Under the pieces are notes generated by a model, which worked only from the letters and a program-made list of their open reading frames with translations, did no database searches and had not been told where the DNA came from. 32,299 nt of DNA from Streptomyces phaeochromogenes (GTDB lineage: Bacteria > Actinomycetota > Actinomycetes > Streptomycetales > Streptomycetaceae). Below, in pieces: positions 24,223 through 31,717 of the stretch; within the stretch, counting starts at the first letter, position 1; each line of letters opens with the position of its first letter. The stretch covers positions 1 to 32,299 of the forward strand of contig NZ_LIQZ01000033.1 in NCBI RefSeq assembly GCF_001418655.1, read 5' to 3'. The position numbers and the translations under genes are program-made.

Positions 24223-24615
24223 TCAGTGCACGCCGAACAGCTCGAGCAATTCGGCCTTGGCGAACATACGAGCCGTGTCGACGGCGGAGGGCGTGCCCGC
24301 GGAGGGGTCCGCACCGGCGTCGAGGAGGACCCGGATCACGGCGTCCTCGCCCTTGAACACGGCTCCGGCGAGCGGAGTCTGACCTCGGTCGTTGATGCGG
24401 TCGGCCTCCGCGCCGCGCTCCAGGAGGGCGCTGACGGCCTCCGCGTGACCGTGGTAGGCGGCGAGCATCACGAGCGAGTCGCCGCGGTCGTTGGTGAGGT
24501 TGGCCGGAACGCCCGCGTCCACATACGCCACCAGCGCCTCGGTCTGCCCCTGCCGGGCCAGATCGAAGATCTTGGTCGCCAGCTCCACGACCTCGGGGTC
24601 GGGGGCTTCACTCAT
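24223..24615 (-). CDS. Small ankyrin-repeat protein
   Basis: A 130-residue soluble protein with about three ankyrin units. Full repeats begin at N-D-R-G-D-S-L-V-M-L-A-A-Y-H-G-H and at N-D-R-G-Q-T-P-L-A-G-A-V-F-K-G, each ending in L-L-E/D-x-G-A-x-x. An N-terminal helix (E-L-A-T-K-I-F-D-L-A-R-Q-G) precedes them as a capping repeat. Ankyrin folds bind partner proteins; nothing catalytic is visible. ATG 24615 has GAGAGG 11 nt upstream. Its partner is unknown; the neighbouring HEAT-repeat gene on the same strand is an obvious candidate to test. Confidence 0.88.
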   Translation of the reverse strand: MSEAPDPEVVELATKIFDLARQGQTEALVAYVDAGVPANLTNDRGDSLVMLAAYHGHAEAVSALLERGAEADRINDRGQTPLAGAVFKGEDAVIRVLLDAGADPSAGTPSAVDTARMFAKAELLELFGVH

Positions 24616-24800
24616 CGGCGGGACCGCCTCTCACTGCGACAACACATGCGACAACGAACGGGACTGCGGGAACGTGCGGCCATCAGCGGTGCGGCCGTAC
24701 GAGTGAATCGCCAGCGTACTGGCTTCGCGGGCACATGACCGGGCCCGACCGAGGCAAAGATCACCACGAATCCGGCAAACCGTCGAGCGGCCGCCCTGGA

Positions 24801-24819
24801 GGCCCTGTCAGGCAGGGCC
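24801..24819. promoter_or_regulatory. Hairpin or palindrome in the divergent 24616-24931 region
   Basis: GGCCCTG and CAGGGCC form perfect 7-bp arms around a 5-bp spacer. This 316-bp region between divergent genes also holds the palindrome at 24826-24846; nothing else in it is recognisable. There is no U-tract, so an operator is as likely as an RNA structure. Confidence 0.4.
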
Positions 24820-24825
24820 ATCGGG

Positions 24826-24846
24826 GTGAAATAAGCGGAATTTCAC
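24826..24846. promoter_or_regulatory. Palindrome GTGAAAT-N7-ATTTCAC, candidate operator
   Basis: Perfect 7-bp arms 7 bp apart, AT-rich against a GC-rich background, about 85 bp before the small membrane-protein start. A TTGCAC at 24851 with TATGGA or ATACAT at about 24866-24876 looks promoter-like but with poor spacing. It is suggestive of repressor binding next to a promoter for the membrane-protein/ATPase pair. Confidence 0.45.
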
Positions 24847-24931
24847 TCTGTTGCACCTTTTATCGTATGGATACATCCTGTGAGCCTGGAAGTACTCATG
24901 GTGACTGTCCCCATCGACCAGGAGAACTCTC

Positions 24932-25126
24932 ATGATCCTGTCCATCTCAGGTGTGGTGCTGCTCGGCATCATCGTCTTCCTCTTCTTCCGCAAGGACGGA
25001 CTCAAGGCCTCGCACGCGCTGGTCTGCGCCCTCTTCGGGTTCTACCTCGCGGGCACGGCCATCGCTCCGAGCATCACGGCAGGCGGCGCGAGCCTGGCCG
25101 GGCTGCTCGGCGGGATCAAGTTCTGA
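24932..25126 (+). CDS. Small two-helix membrane protein (Spd-like)
   Basis: A 64-residue protein with two hydrophobic helices (about residues 2-19 and 26-45) joined by a short charged loop, R-K-D-G-L-K. A Gly/Ala-rich tail ends in G-G-I-K-F. AGGAG (24920-24924) lies 7 nt before the ATG. It lies 37 nt upstream of the FtsK-like gene on the same strand and is probably co-transcribed. It resembles the small membrane spread (Spd) proteins found beside TraB/FtsK-type pumps on Streptomyces mobile elements. That likeness is by size, topology and context only; I recognise no catalytic function. Confidence 0.8.
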   Translation: MILSISGVVLLGIIVFLFFRKDGLKASHALVCALFGFYLAGTAIAPSITAGGASLAGLLGGIKF

Positions 25127-25163
25127 CGCCCATCCCGTTCGCACGCACCTCCAGGAGACAGCA

Positions 25164-26786
25164 GTGGCCCGGCGCCCTCTTCCCCGCATTCTGAGTACCG
25201 GCAGCGCGCAGATCGCCCGCAGCCGGGACCTGGCCCGGACGGCCGCCGACAGCGCCACCGACGTCCTTCACCCACTGATCACGGTCACCCGTGGACTGCG
25301 CCGGCTGGCTGCCGCCGGACGGCGCAAGTGGGCGGACACCCCAAAGGACCGGCGCGGTCCACTGCTGTTCCTGGTGGCTTCGGTCGTCCTGGTCGTGGCC
25401 CTCGTCCCGTACGGGCCGCTGCTCGCCATCGTCACCCTGATGGGGGCGTCGGCGTGGCACGGCCGGGACCGCACCCCGTCCGGGCCGACAGGACCCGACG
25501 AGGCGCAGGCCAAGCGCCTCGAATCGCTCTACGAAGCACTCGTCCCCTACTTCTCGGTCCCCGAGGACCCGGCCCCGCTCTACGCCCACGGCGGCGAGTG
25601 GGACAAGGCCTTCGCCTCGTACGAGTTCGACGACACCGGCCGTGTCTCGCATCTCTCGCTCCACTACCCCGCGTACTTCACCGACGGGGAGGCGGACGCA
25701 CGTGCCCGTATCGAGCAGTTGCTGCACACCAAGTCGGGCCGCGGGCGCGAGTACCGCTTCGCGTGGGACGAGGAGGGCAACCAGCTCACGGTCACGGTGC
25801 TGCCGCCGCTTCCCACCGATGTCGCCGCCCAGCGCTTCGTCACGGCTCCGGGCGAGACCGTCCTCGGCTTCACCGACCCGGCCGGGGTCCCGCGCACGCT
25901 CCCGCTCACCTTCGGCGAGGAGCGGCGGGACGCCCCACCGGTCGTCTGGCGCACCGGTGCGCGCTCGACCGAGCCGCATCTCCTCGCGGTCGGCGGGCCG
26001 GGCAGCGGCACGACCACTCTGCTGCGCTCGATCGCGCTGCAGGCCCTCCAGCACGGCGACGTACTGATCGTCGAGGGCGGCGGCAGCGGCGAGTTCGCGT
26101 GTCTGACCGGCCGCGACGGCGTCCTGGGCATCGAGTGCGGCCTGGCGGGCGCGCTGGCGAGCCTGGAGTGGGCGGCGCACGAGACGGAGCGCCGGCTCAT
26201 CGCCGCGAACCGCGCCCGGCAGGCGGGCCACACCCCGCCGGAGGACACCAGGCGTCCCCTCTGGCTCCTCCTCGACCGTCCGACGGTCCTCGGCCATCTC
26301 GCGGCGGCCGACGGCCGCCAAGATCCGCAGTCCCTCCTCCAGGTGCCGCTGCGCCACGGCCGCGCGGCCGGTGTGACGGTGGTGGTGGCCGAGCAGTTCG
26401 ACGCCCTGGAGTCACTCAGCGAGGCGGTACGCGGGCACACGCGCGCGCGTGTCGTGCTCGGCCCCGCGTCCATGGGCCAGCTCGAAGCGGTGCTCGGGTC
26501 TCCCCCGCCCACGACTCCGACCCCGGACGTGCCGCCCGGCCGCGGCTACGCCCGGCTGGGCTCGGGCCCGGTCCACCGCCTACAGGTCCCGGCGACCCCG
26601 GACCCGTACGACGAGGCGACGAGCGAGGCCCACCGCCAGGCGGTGGTCGGTCTGCTGCCGGCGCGCACGACTCCGGCGGACGCCGAGCCGACGGGCCCGG
26701 CACCGGCGGACCTTGTCGACGCGGCCCCGGAAAGCCCCGTGCGCTTCACCGCACCGGGTGCGGTGGGCGTCCCCGCGGAAGGCTGA
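25164..26786 (+). CDS. Membrane-anchored FtsK/TraB-like protein with degenerate ATPase motifs
   Basis: A 540-residue protein. Two membrane helices at about residues 55-95 (L-L-F-L-V-A-S-V-V-L-V-V-A-L-V-P, then L-L-A-I-V-T-L-M-G-A-S-A-W) are followed by a soluble linker domain and a P-loop-like domain. The Walker A position reads G-G-P-G-S-G-T-T-T, with Thr where Lys is expected. The Walker B-like strand R-P-L-W-L-L-L-D-R-P lacks the following acidic residue. This suggests an FtsK/SpoIIIE-related domain that may bind nucleotide poorly or not hydrolyse it. GTG 25164 is chosen because AGGAGA (25153-25158) lies 5 nt upstream; the frame is open further upstream through the membrane-protein gene. 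The Pro/Thr-rich C-terminal tail looks disordered. The role is unknown. Confidence 0.8.
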   Translation: MARRPLPRILSTGSAQIARSRDLARTAADSATDVLHPLITVTRGLRRLAAAGRRKWADTPKDRRGPLLFLVASVVLVVALVPYGPLLAIVTLMGASAWHGRDRTPSGPTGPDEAQAKRLESLYEALVPYFSVPEDPAPLYAHGGEWDKAFASYEFDDTGRVSHLSLHYPAYFTDGEADARARIEQLLHTKSGRGREYRFAWDEEGNQLTVTVLPPLPTDVAAQRFVTAPGETVLGFTDPAGVPRTLPLTFGEERRDAPPVVWRTGARSTEPHLLAVGGPGSGTTTLLRSIALQALQHGDVLIVEGGGSGEFACLTGRDGVLGIECGLAGALASLEWAAHETERRLIAANRARQAGHTPPEDTRRPLWLLLDRPTVLGHLAAADGRQDPQSLLQVPLRHGRAAGVTVVVAEQFDALESLSEAVRGHTRARVVLGPASMGQLEAVLGSPPPTTPTPDVPPGRGYARLGSGPVHRLQVPATPDPYDEATSEAHRQAVVGLLPARTTPADAEPTGPAPADLVDAAPESPVRFTAPGAVGVPAEG

Positions 26787-26840
26787 GTGGATGGAGGGGG
26801 GCGTCGCGCGCGAGAACGCGCGGTGCCTCCCTCCACCCAT
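26787..26840. terminator. Long bidirectional terminator hairpin between convergent genes
   Basis: Starting directly after the FtsK-like stop, GTGGATGGAGG(G)n pairs with the right arm CCTCCCTCCACCCAT. An inner CGCGCG/CGCGCG stem has loop CGAGAA (26811-26816). The stem is more than 20 bp counting G-U pairs and one mismatch. There is no U-tract, as is common in Streptomyces. Confidence 0.75.
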
Positions 26841-26903
26841 CTCCCCGCACCACCGGCCGGGCGGCAGTTGCCCGCAGTGCCGCGCCTTCGCCGGAAGGCA
26901 GAG

Positions 26904-26933
26904 CTCCAGGGCTCCGGGCCCAGAGCCCTGGAG
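26904..26933. terminator. Terminator hairpin for the MocR gene
   Basis: CTCCAGGGCTC (26904-26914) and GAGCCCTGGAG (26923-26933) form a perfect 11-bp stem with an 8-nt loop. On the minus strand it lies 30 nt past the MocR-type gene stop. Confidence 0.7.
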
Positions 26934-26963
26934 ACGTCACCGCACAAACCGGATCCGGAAGCG

Positions 26964-28463
26964 TCACGCCACGAACGTGCGTGGCGCGTCCGTTCCGCCG
27001 TTCGCCCCCGACTCCACCAGCCGGGCGGCGGCGGCCAGACGCGTCGCCGCCTCGTCGGCCACCGCGCCGCCGACAGTGAATGGCAGCCGCACATAGCCCT
27101 CGAAGGCCCCGTCGACTCCGAAGCGCGGCCCGGAGGGGACGCGGACGCCCACCCGCTCGCCGACCTCGGCCAGCCGTGAACCGGACAGACCGCCCGTACG
27201 CACCCACAGGGTGAGCCCGCCGCGCGGCACGTCGTACTCCCAGCCGGGCAGTTCACGGCGCAGGGCCGTCACGAGCGCGTCGCGGTTCTCGCGGGCCTGG
27301 GTGCGCCGGATCTCCACGGCCTGCTCCCAGCCACCGGTACTGAGCAGCCAGTTCACGGCGAGCTGCTCCAGGACGGGGGTGCCGAGGTCGGCGTACGCGC
27401 GGGCCGCAACCAGGCTGCGGATGACGTCGGGGGCGGCGCGGACCCAGCCGATCCGCATGCCCGCCCAGAACGCCTTGCTGGCCGAGCCGACGGTGATGAC
27501 CGTGGACCCGGCCGGGTCGAAACCGCAGACGGGACGCGGCATCTCGACGCCCTCGTCCAGATGGAGCTCGCTCATCGTCTCGTCCACGATCAGCACCGTG
27601 CCCGCGGAGCGGGCCGCGTCGACGAGGCGACGCCGCTGGTCCTCGTCGGCGAGCGCGCCGGTCGGGTTGTGGAAGTCCGCGACGACATAGGCGAGCCGGG
27701 GCGCGGCGTCGCGCAGCACCTGCCGCCAGCGGTCCATGTCCCAGCCCGCGAGCCCCTCGGCCATGGCGACGGGCACCAGCCGGGCCCCGGCCTCGCGCAT
27801 CAGCTGAAGGATGTTGGCGTACGAGGGCGACTCGACGGCGATGCGTTCGCCGCGCCCGGCGAAGAGGTGACAGATGGCGTCGATGGCGCCCATGGCCCCG
27901 GTGGTCACCATGATCTGCTCGGGCATGGTCGGGATGCCGCGCGCGGTGTACCGCTCGGCCAGCATCTCGCGCAGCGCGGGCAGCCCCGCCGGATAGTCGC
28001 CGTGAGTGTGGGCGTACGGCGGGAGTTCCTCAAGGGCGCCCTGGACGGCACGTGTGAGCCACGGCTCGGGGGCGGGCAGGGCCGCACAGCCCAGGTCGAT
28101 CATGGAGCCGAGGGCCTCGGGCGGCAGCGGTTCCAGGCCGCGTGCGGGCAGCGGGTTCCCGGCCGGTACGGCCGTCCAGCTGCCCGCGCCCCTGCGGGAC
28201 TCCAGGAACCCTTCGGCGCGCAGCGCCTCGTAGGCAGCCGCCACGGTGGTGCGGCTCACGGACAGGGAGAGGGCCAGCTCGCGCTCGGCGGGCAGCCGCG
28301 CGGCGACGGGGACGCGCCCTTCGAGAACGAGCAGACGGACGCCGTCGGCGAGGGCGCGATAGGCGGGCGGGCGACGGGTGCCGGGGCCCGCCGGGCGCTC
28401 CTGCTGGGAGTTGAGCAGCCGCGCGAGCTGAGCGGCACCCACTGCCGAGGTCCACTGCGCCAT
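26964..28463 (-). CDS. MocR-type regulator (GntR winged helix fused to class I aminotransferase domain)
   Basis: A 499-residue fusion. A GntR winged helix at about residues 35-90 (L-P-A-E-R-E-L-A, then S-V-S-R-T-T-V-A-A-A-Y-E-A-L) precedes an aminotransferase fold. That fold keeps the PLP-binding residues: N266 in H-N-P-T-G, D294 in I-V-D-E-T, and the Schiff-base K330 in G-S-A-S-K-A-F-W, with R-I-G-W after it. MocR proteins use PLP or PLP adducts as effectors rather than as a transaminase cofactor. ATG 28463 is preferred over an upstream TTG at 28529. It is divergent from a YczE-type membrane gene, the classic YczR-YczE arrangement, so it probably controls that gene and itself through the 100-bp intergenic region. 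Confidence 0.9.
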   Translation of the reverse strand: MAQWTSAVGAAQLARLLNSQQERPAGPGTRRPPAYRALADGVRLLVLEGRVPVAARLPAERELALSLSVSRTTVAAAYEALRAEGFLESRRGAGSWTAVPAGNPLPARGLEPLPPEALGSMIDLGCAALPAPEPWLTRAVQGALEELPPYAHTHGDYPAGLPALREMLAERYTARGIPTMPEQIMVTTGAMGAIDAICHLFAGRGERIAVESPSYANILQLMREAGARLVPVAMAEGLAGWDMDRWRQVLRDAAPRLAYVVADFHNPTGALADEDQRRRLVDAARSAGTVLIVDETMSELHLDEGVEMPRPVCGFDPAGSTVITVGSASKAFWAGMRIGWVRAAPDVIRSLVAARAYADLGTPVLEQLAVNWLLSTGGWEQAVEIRRTQARENRDALVTALRRELPGWEYDVPRGGLTLWVRTGGLSGSRLAEVGERVGVRVPSGPRFGVDGAFEGYVRLPFTVGGAVADEAATRLAAAARLVESGANGGTDAPRTFVA

Positions 28464-28514
28464 GATTTCCAGTCCACCTTCCCCGAATTGGCCATGGAAG
28501 AGGTTTCTTCTCAA

Positions 28515-28547
28515 GCCACAGAGTGTCACGAGTCAGGCCACTGTCAC
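28515..28547. promoter_or_regulatory. Direct repeats in the MocR-yczE intergenic region
   Basis: GCCAC occurs at 28515-28519 and 28537-28541 (22 bp apart), and TGTCAC at 28524-28529 and 28542-28547. MocR regulators often bind direct repeats about two helical turns apart, so this is a candidate site. It is short and not unique by eye. Confidence 0.35.
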
Positions 28548-28563
28548 CACCAGGGGGCACATC

Positions 28564-29286
28564 TTGTCCACTCCGCCACCGGACCGGCCGTCGGGTCCGC
28601 CGTCAAGCCCGCCATCGAGTCCGCAGCCGAGCCCGCCGGCGGGGCGCCTCACGCGCCGACTGCTCCAGCTGTACGTGGGCCTGGCCCTGTACGGAGCGAG
28701 TTCGGCCCTGCTCGTGGAGGCGGGGCTGGGCCTGGAGCCGTGGGGCGTCCTGCACCAGGGCCTCGCCGAGCTCACCGGGCTGACGATCGGCGTCGTGTCG
28801 ATCATCGTGGGCGCCGTGGTGCTGCTCCTGTGGATCCCGATGCGCCAGCGCCCGGGCCTCGGCACGGTCTCCAACGTGTTCGTGGTCGGTGTCGCCATGG
28901 ACGGCACGCTCGCCCTGGTCCCGGACACGCACGCCCTCGGAATCCGCATCCCCCTGCTGGTGGCGGGCATCCTCCTGAACGGCGTGGCGACCGGCCTCTA
29001 CATAGCGGCCCGTTTCGGTCCTGGCCCGCGCGACGGCCTGATGACGGGGCTCCACCAGCGGACCGGCCGCTCGATCCGTCTGATGCGTACGGCGATCGAG
29101 GTGGCGGTGGTCGCCACGGGCTTCGTCCTCGGCGGCACGGTCGGCCTGGGCACGGTGTTGTACGCGTTGGCCATCGGCCCGCTGGCCCAGCTCTTCCTGC
29201 GCGTGTTCGCCGTCCCCTCGGCATCATCGGGCGGCAGCACGGTCGTTGCCGCCGGGCAACCGGAGCAGGCGATACTGCGCGGGTGA
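28564..29286 (+). CDS. yczE: YczE-type integral membrane protein
   Basis: About 240 residues. A Pro/Ser-rich N-terminal tail (about 25 residues) is followed by five or so hydrophobic helices. A Y-V-G-L-A-L-Y-G-A-S-S-A-L-L-V-E-A-G-L-G-L-E-P-W start to the core and G-P-G-P-R-D-G-L-M-T-G-L in the middle are typical of the YczE/YitT-like family. TTG 28564 is preferred because AGGGGG (28552-28557) lies 6 nt upstream; an in-frame ATG at 28462 lies inside the regulator's promoter region. Its stop overlaps the next gene by 4 nt (GTGA). Family members are membrane proteins of unsettled function, possibly transport linked to vitamin B6 through the adjacent MocR regulator. Confidence 0.85.
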   Translation: MSTPPPDRPSGPPSSPPSSPQPSPPAGRLTRRLLQLYVGLALYGASSALLVEAGLGLEPWGVLHQGLAELTGLTIGVVSIIVGAVVLLLWIPMRQRPGLGTVSNVFVVGVAMDGTLALVPDTHALGIRIPLLVAGILLNGVATGLYIAARFGPGPRDGLMTGLHQRTGRSIRLMRTAIEVAVVATGFVLGGTVGLGTVLYALAIGPLAQLFLRVFAVPSASSGGSTVVAAGQPEQAILRG

Positions 29287-30050
29287 GCACCCGTATACGC
29301 CACCCCTACCTCGACCATCCCGCCCCGATCGCCTTCGCCCACCGGGGCGGGGCCGCGGACGGCCTGGAGAACACGGCGGCCCAGTTCCGGCGCGCGGTCG
29401 AGGCCGGCTACCGATACATCGAGACCGATGTACACGCCACGGCGGACGGAAAACTCGTCGCCTTCCACGATTCGACGCTGGACCGGGTGACCGACGGCGC
29501 GGGCCGGATAGCGGACCTCCCCTGGGACGACGTGAGCCACGCGCGCGTGGCGGGATCGGAACCGGTCCCCCTCTTCGAGGAGCTGCTGGAGACGTTTCCC
29601 GGCGTCCGCTGGAACGTCGACATCAAGGCGGAGCCCGCCCTGCACCCCCTGCTCGACCTGATCCGCCGCACCGGCTCCTGGGACCGCGTCTGCGTCGGCT
29701 CCTTCTCCGAGGCGCGCGTCGCCCGCGCGCAGCGCCTGGCCGGTCCGCGCCTGGCCACCTCGTACGGCACCCGGGGCGTCCTCGGACTGCGCCTGCGGTC
29801 GTGGGGGGTCCCGGCCCCGCTGCGCCGCTCGGCGGTCTGCGCCCAGGTGCCCGAGTCCCAGTCGGGCATCCCCGTGGTCGATCACCGGTTCGTGCGTGCG
29901 GCCCACGCGCGCGGGCTGCAGGTCCACGTCTGGACGGTCAACGAAGCCGCACGGATGCACCGGCTTCTGGACCTGGGAGTCGATGGCATCATGACCGATC
30001 ACATCGAGACGCTGCGCGGGGTCCTGAAGGACCGCGGCACCTGGGTCTGA
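29283..30050 (+). CDS. Glycerophosphodiester phosphodiesterase
   Basis: A 255-residue TIM-barrel protein with the family motifs: A-H-R-G-G-x4-L-E-N-T near residue 20, E-T-D-V-H-x3-D-G and V-A-F-H-D-S-T-L-D-R-V-T-D-G, then D-I-K-A-E. The carboxylates and histidines bind Ca2+ or Mg2+. No signal peptide is present, so it is a cytoplasmic (UgpQ-like) enzyme hydrolysing deacylated phospholipids to glycerol 3-phosphate and an alcohol. The GTG start overlaps the membrane-protein stop by 4 nt. It probably shares a transcript with the two flanking membrane-protein genes. Confidence 0.9.
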   Translation: MSTRIRHPYLDHPAPIAFAHRGGAADGLENTAAQFRRAVEAGYRYIETDVHATADGKLVAFHDSTLDRVTDGAGRIADLPWDDVSHARVAGSEPVPLFEELLETFPGVRWNVDIKAEPALHPLLDLIRRTGSWDRVCVGSFSEARVARAQRLAGPRLATSYGTRGVLGLRLRSWGVPAPLRRSAVCAQVPESQSGIPVVDHRFVRAAHARGLQVHVWTVNEAARMHRLLDLGVDGIMTDHIETLRGVLKDRGTWV

Positions 30051-30112
30051 CGGCCCGGGCGCCCCGCGCGGCGTCCGCGTACGGGGACTGCGACGGGGAA
30101 GCGAGGGCACGG

Positions 30113-31462
30113 GTGGGCACCGACACCGTGCGGGAACAAGCGGCCGACGAGGCCGCGGAACGGCGGCGCGAACAACGCGGCTGGTACGTCTACGACTGGG
30201 CCTGTTCCGTCTACTCGACGAGCGTGCTCACCGTCTTCCTCGGCCCCTATCTGACATCGGTCGCCAAGGCGGCGGCGGACGCGGACGGGTTCGTACATCC
30301 GCTGGGGATCCCCCTGAGCGCCGGTTCCTTCTTCGCGTACTGCGTGTCGGCGTCCGTCATCCTGTCGATCTTCGTGATGCCGCTGGCGGGCGCGGCGGCC
30401 GACCGCACGGGCCGCAAGAAGCCGCTCCTCGCGGTAGCCGCCTACCTGGGCGCCGCGGCCACCGCGGGCATGTTCTTCCTGGACGGCGACCGCTATCTGC
30501 TGGGCGGCCTCCTGCTGATTGTGGCCAACGCCTCACTGGCCGTCTCGATGGTGCTCTACAACTCCTACCTCCCCCAGATCGCCCCGCCCGAAGAGCGCGA
30601 CGCCGTCTCGTCGCGAGGCTGGGCCTTCGGCTACGCGTCGGGCGCACTGGTCCTGGTCGCGAACCTGATCCTCTACACGGCCCACGACACCTTCGGCGTC
30701 TCCGAGGCGACGGCGGTCCGCATCTGCCTGGCCTCGGCCGGTATCTGGTGGGGTGCCTTCACCCTCATCCCTCTCAAACGGCTGCGCGACCGCCGCACGA
30801 CGTCCTCCTCGGGTACGTCCACCCACGGATGGCGGCAGCTGGCGGCCACAGTCCGGGACATGCGCCGCCAGCCCCTGACGCTCGCCTTCCTGCTCGCCTA
30901 TCTGGTCTACAACGACGGCATCCAGACGGTCATCTCGCAGGCATCCGTGTACGGATCCGAGGAGCTGGGGCTCGACCAGTCGACGCTGATCGTGGCCGTG
31001 CTGCTGGTCCAGCTGCTCGCGGTGGCCGGGGCGCTGGGGATGGGCCGGCTCGCCCGGACGTACGGCGCCAAACGGACCATCCTCGGTTCACTGGTCGCCT
31101 GGACCGTGACGCTGGGCGCGGGCTACTTCCTGCCCGCCGGCGCGCCCGTCTGGTTCTTCGTCCTCGCCGCCGGCATCGGGGTCGTCCTGGGCGGCAGCCA
31201 GGCGCTGTCCCGGTCCCTGTTCTCGCATCTGGTGCCGCCCGGCAAGGAGGCCGAGTACTTCTCGGCGTACGAGATGAGCGACCGCGGGATGAGCTGGCTC
31301 GGCCCGCTTCTCTTCGGTCTGACCTACCAGCTGACGGGAAGTTATCGGGACGCGATCATCTCGCTCGTGGCCTTCTTCGTGCTGGGATTCGTGCTGCTCG
31401 CGAGGGTTCCGGTACGCCAGGCTGTGCGCGACGCGGGCAACCCGGTTCCGGACAGGATTTAG
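30113..31462 (+). CDS. MFS-type transporter, Atg22/UMF1-like family
   Basis: A 449-residue membrane protein with about 11-12 helices. The N-terminal R-R-E-Q-R-G-W-Y-V-Y-D-W-A motif marks the Atg22/UMF1 branch of the MFS, and A-D-R-T-G-R-K-K is the loop 2-3 motif. G-G-S-Q-A-L-S-R-S-L-F-S-H-L-V-P is in the second half. GTG 30113 is preferred because GAGGG lies 5 nt upstream. It starts 62 nt after the phosphodiesterase. In yeast Atg22 exports vacuolar amino acids; bacterial substrates are unknown. A stem-loop follows six bases past its stop. Confidence 0.85.
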   Translation: MGTDTVREQAADEAAERRREQRGWYVYDWACSVYSTSVLTVFLGPYLTSVAKAAADADGFVHPLGIPLSAGSFFAYCVSASVILSIFVMPLAGAAADRTGRKKPLLAVAAYLGAAATAGMFFLDGDRYLLGGLLLIVANASLAVSMVLYNSYLPQIAPPEERDAVSSRGWAFGYASGALVLVANLILYTAHDTFGVSEATAVRICLASAGIWWGAFTLIPLKRLRDRRTTSSSGTSTHGWRQLAATVRDMRRQPLTLAFLLAYLVYNDGIQTVISQASVYGSEELGLDQSTLIVAVLLVQLLAVAGALGMGRLARTYGAKRTILGSLVAWTVTLGAGYFLPAGAPVWFFVLAAGIGVVLGGSQALSRSLFSHLVPPGKEAEYFSAYEMSDRGMSWLGPLLFGLTYQLTGSYRDAIISLVAFFVLGFVLLARVPVRQAVRDAGNPVPDRI

Positions 31463-31468
31463 CGCCGG

Positions 31469-31501
31469 AGGCCAAAGGCCGGTAGTGTACGCGTTTGGCC
31501 T
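31469..31501 (+). terminator. Stem-loop after the Atg22-like gene
   Basis: AGGCCAAA (31469-31476) pairs perfectly with TTTGGCCT (31494-31501), with a 17-nt loop containing a further small GGCC stem option. Positioned seven bases past the stop, it is most simply a transcript end. Confidence 0.5.
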
Positions 31502-31545
31502 GCCAGGCGTACCGTTACTGCGCGTCAAAGATACCGAAACGCTGG

Positions 31546-31569
31546 GTCACATCTGCCCTCAGATGTGAC
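31546..31569. promoter_or_regulatory. Perfect 10-bp-arm palindrome upstream of rbpA
   Basis: GTCACATCTG (31546-31555), CCCT, then CAGATGTGAC (31560-31569). It lies about 60 bp upstream of the SigR-type promoter, so outside that transcript. It could be an operator for an additional rbpA promoter or a further terminator for the upstream gene; no U-tract follows. Confidence 0.5.
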
Positions 31570-31629
31570 AAACCGGGCGCAGGTGGGTACAACAAGGGGC
31601 GGCTACGACGGCGACGCATGACCCGGAAC

Positions 31630-31656
31630 GGGAATCTTTACCGCCGACCGGACGTT
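31630..31656 (+). promoter_or_regulatory. SigR-type promoter of rbpA
   Basis: GGGAAT (31630-31635) and GTT (31654-31656) are separated by exactly 18 bp, the disulphide-stress sigma factor SigR consensus. It is about 60 bp before the rbpA start. rbpA of S. coelicolor is a known SigR target, so both sequence and precedent agree. The transcript would start near 31662. Confidence 0.85.
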
Positions 31657-31717
31657 GACCGGATGACGACGACAGCGACACCTGTCCTGTGGGCGACAAG
31701 CCCGGGAGGCACGATTC

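Noticed and set aside
24932..26786. Integrated conjugative element
   Set aside because: The pair recalls Spd/TraB proteins, but there is no integrase, replication gene, tRNA attachment site or direct repeat, and the ATPase motifs are degenerate.
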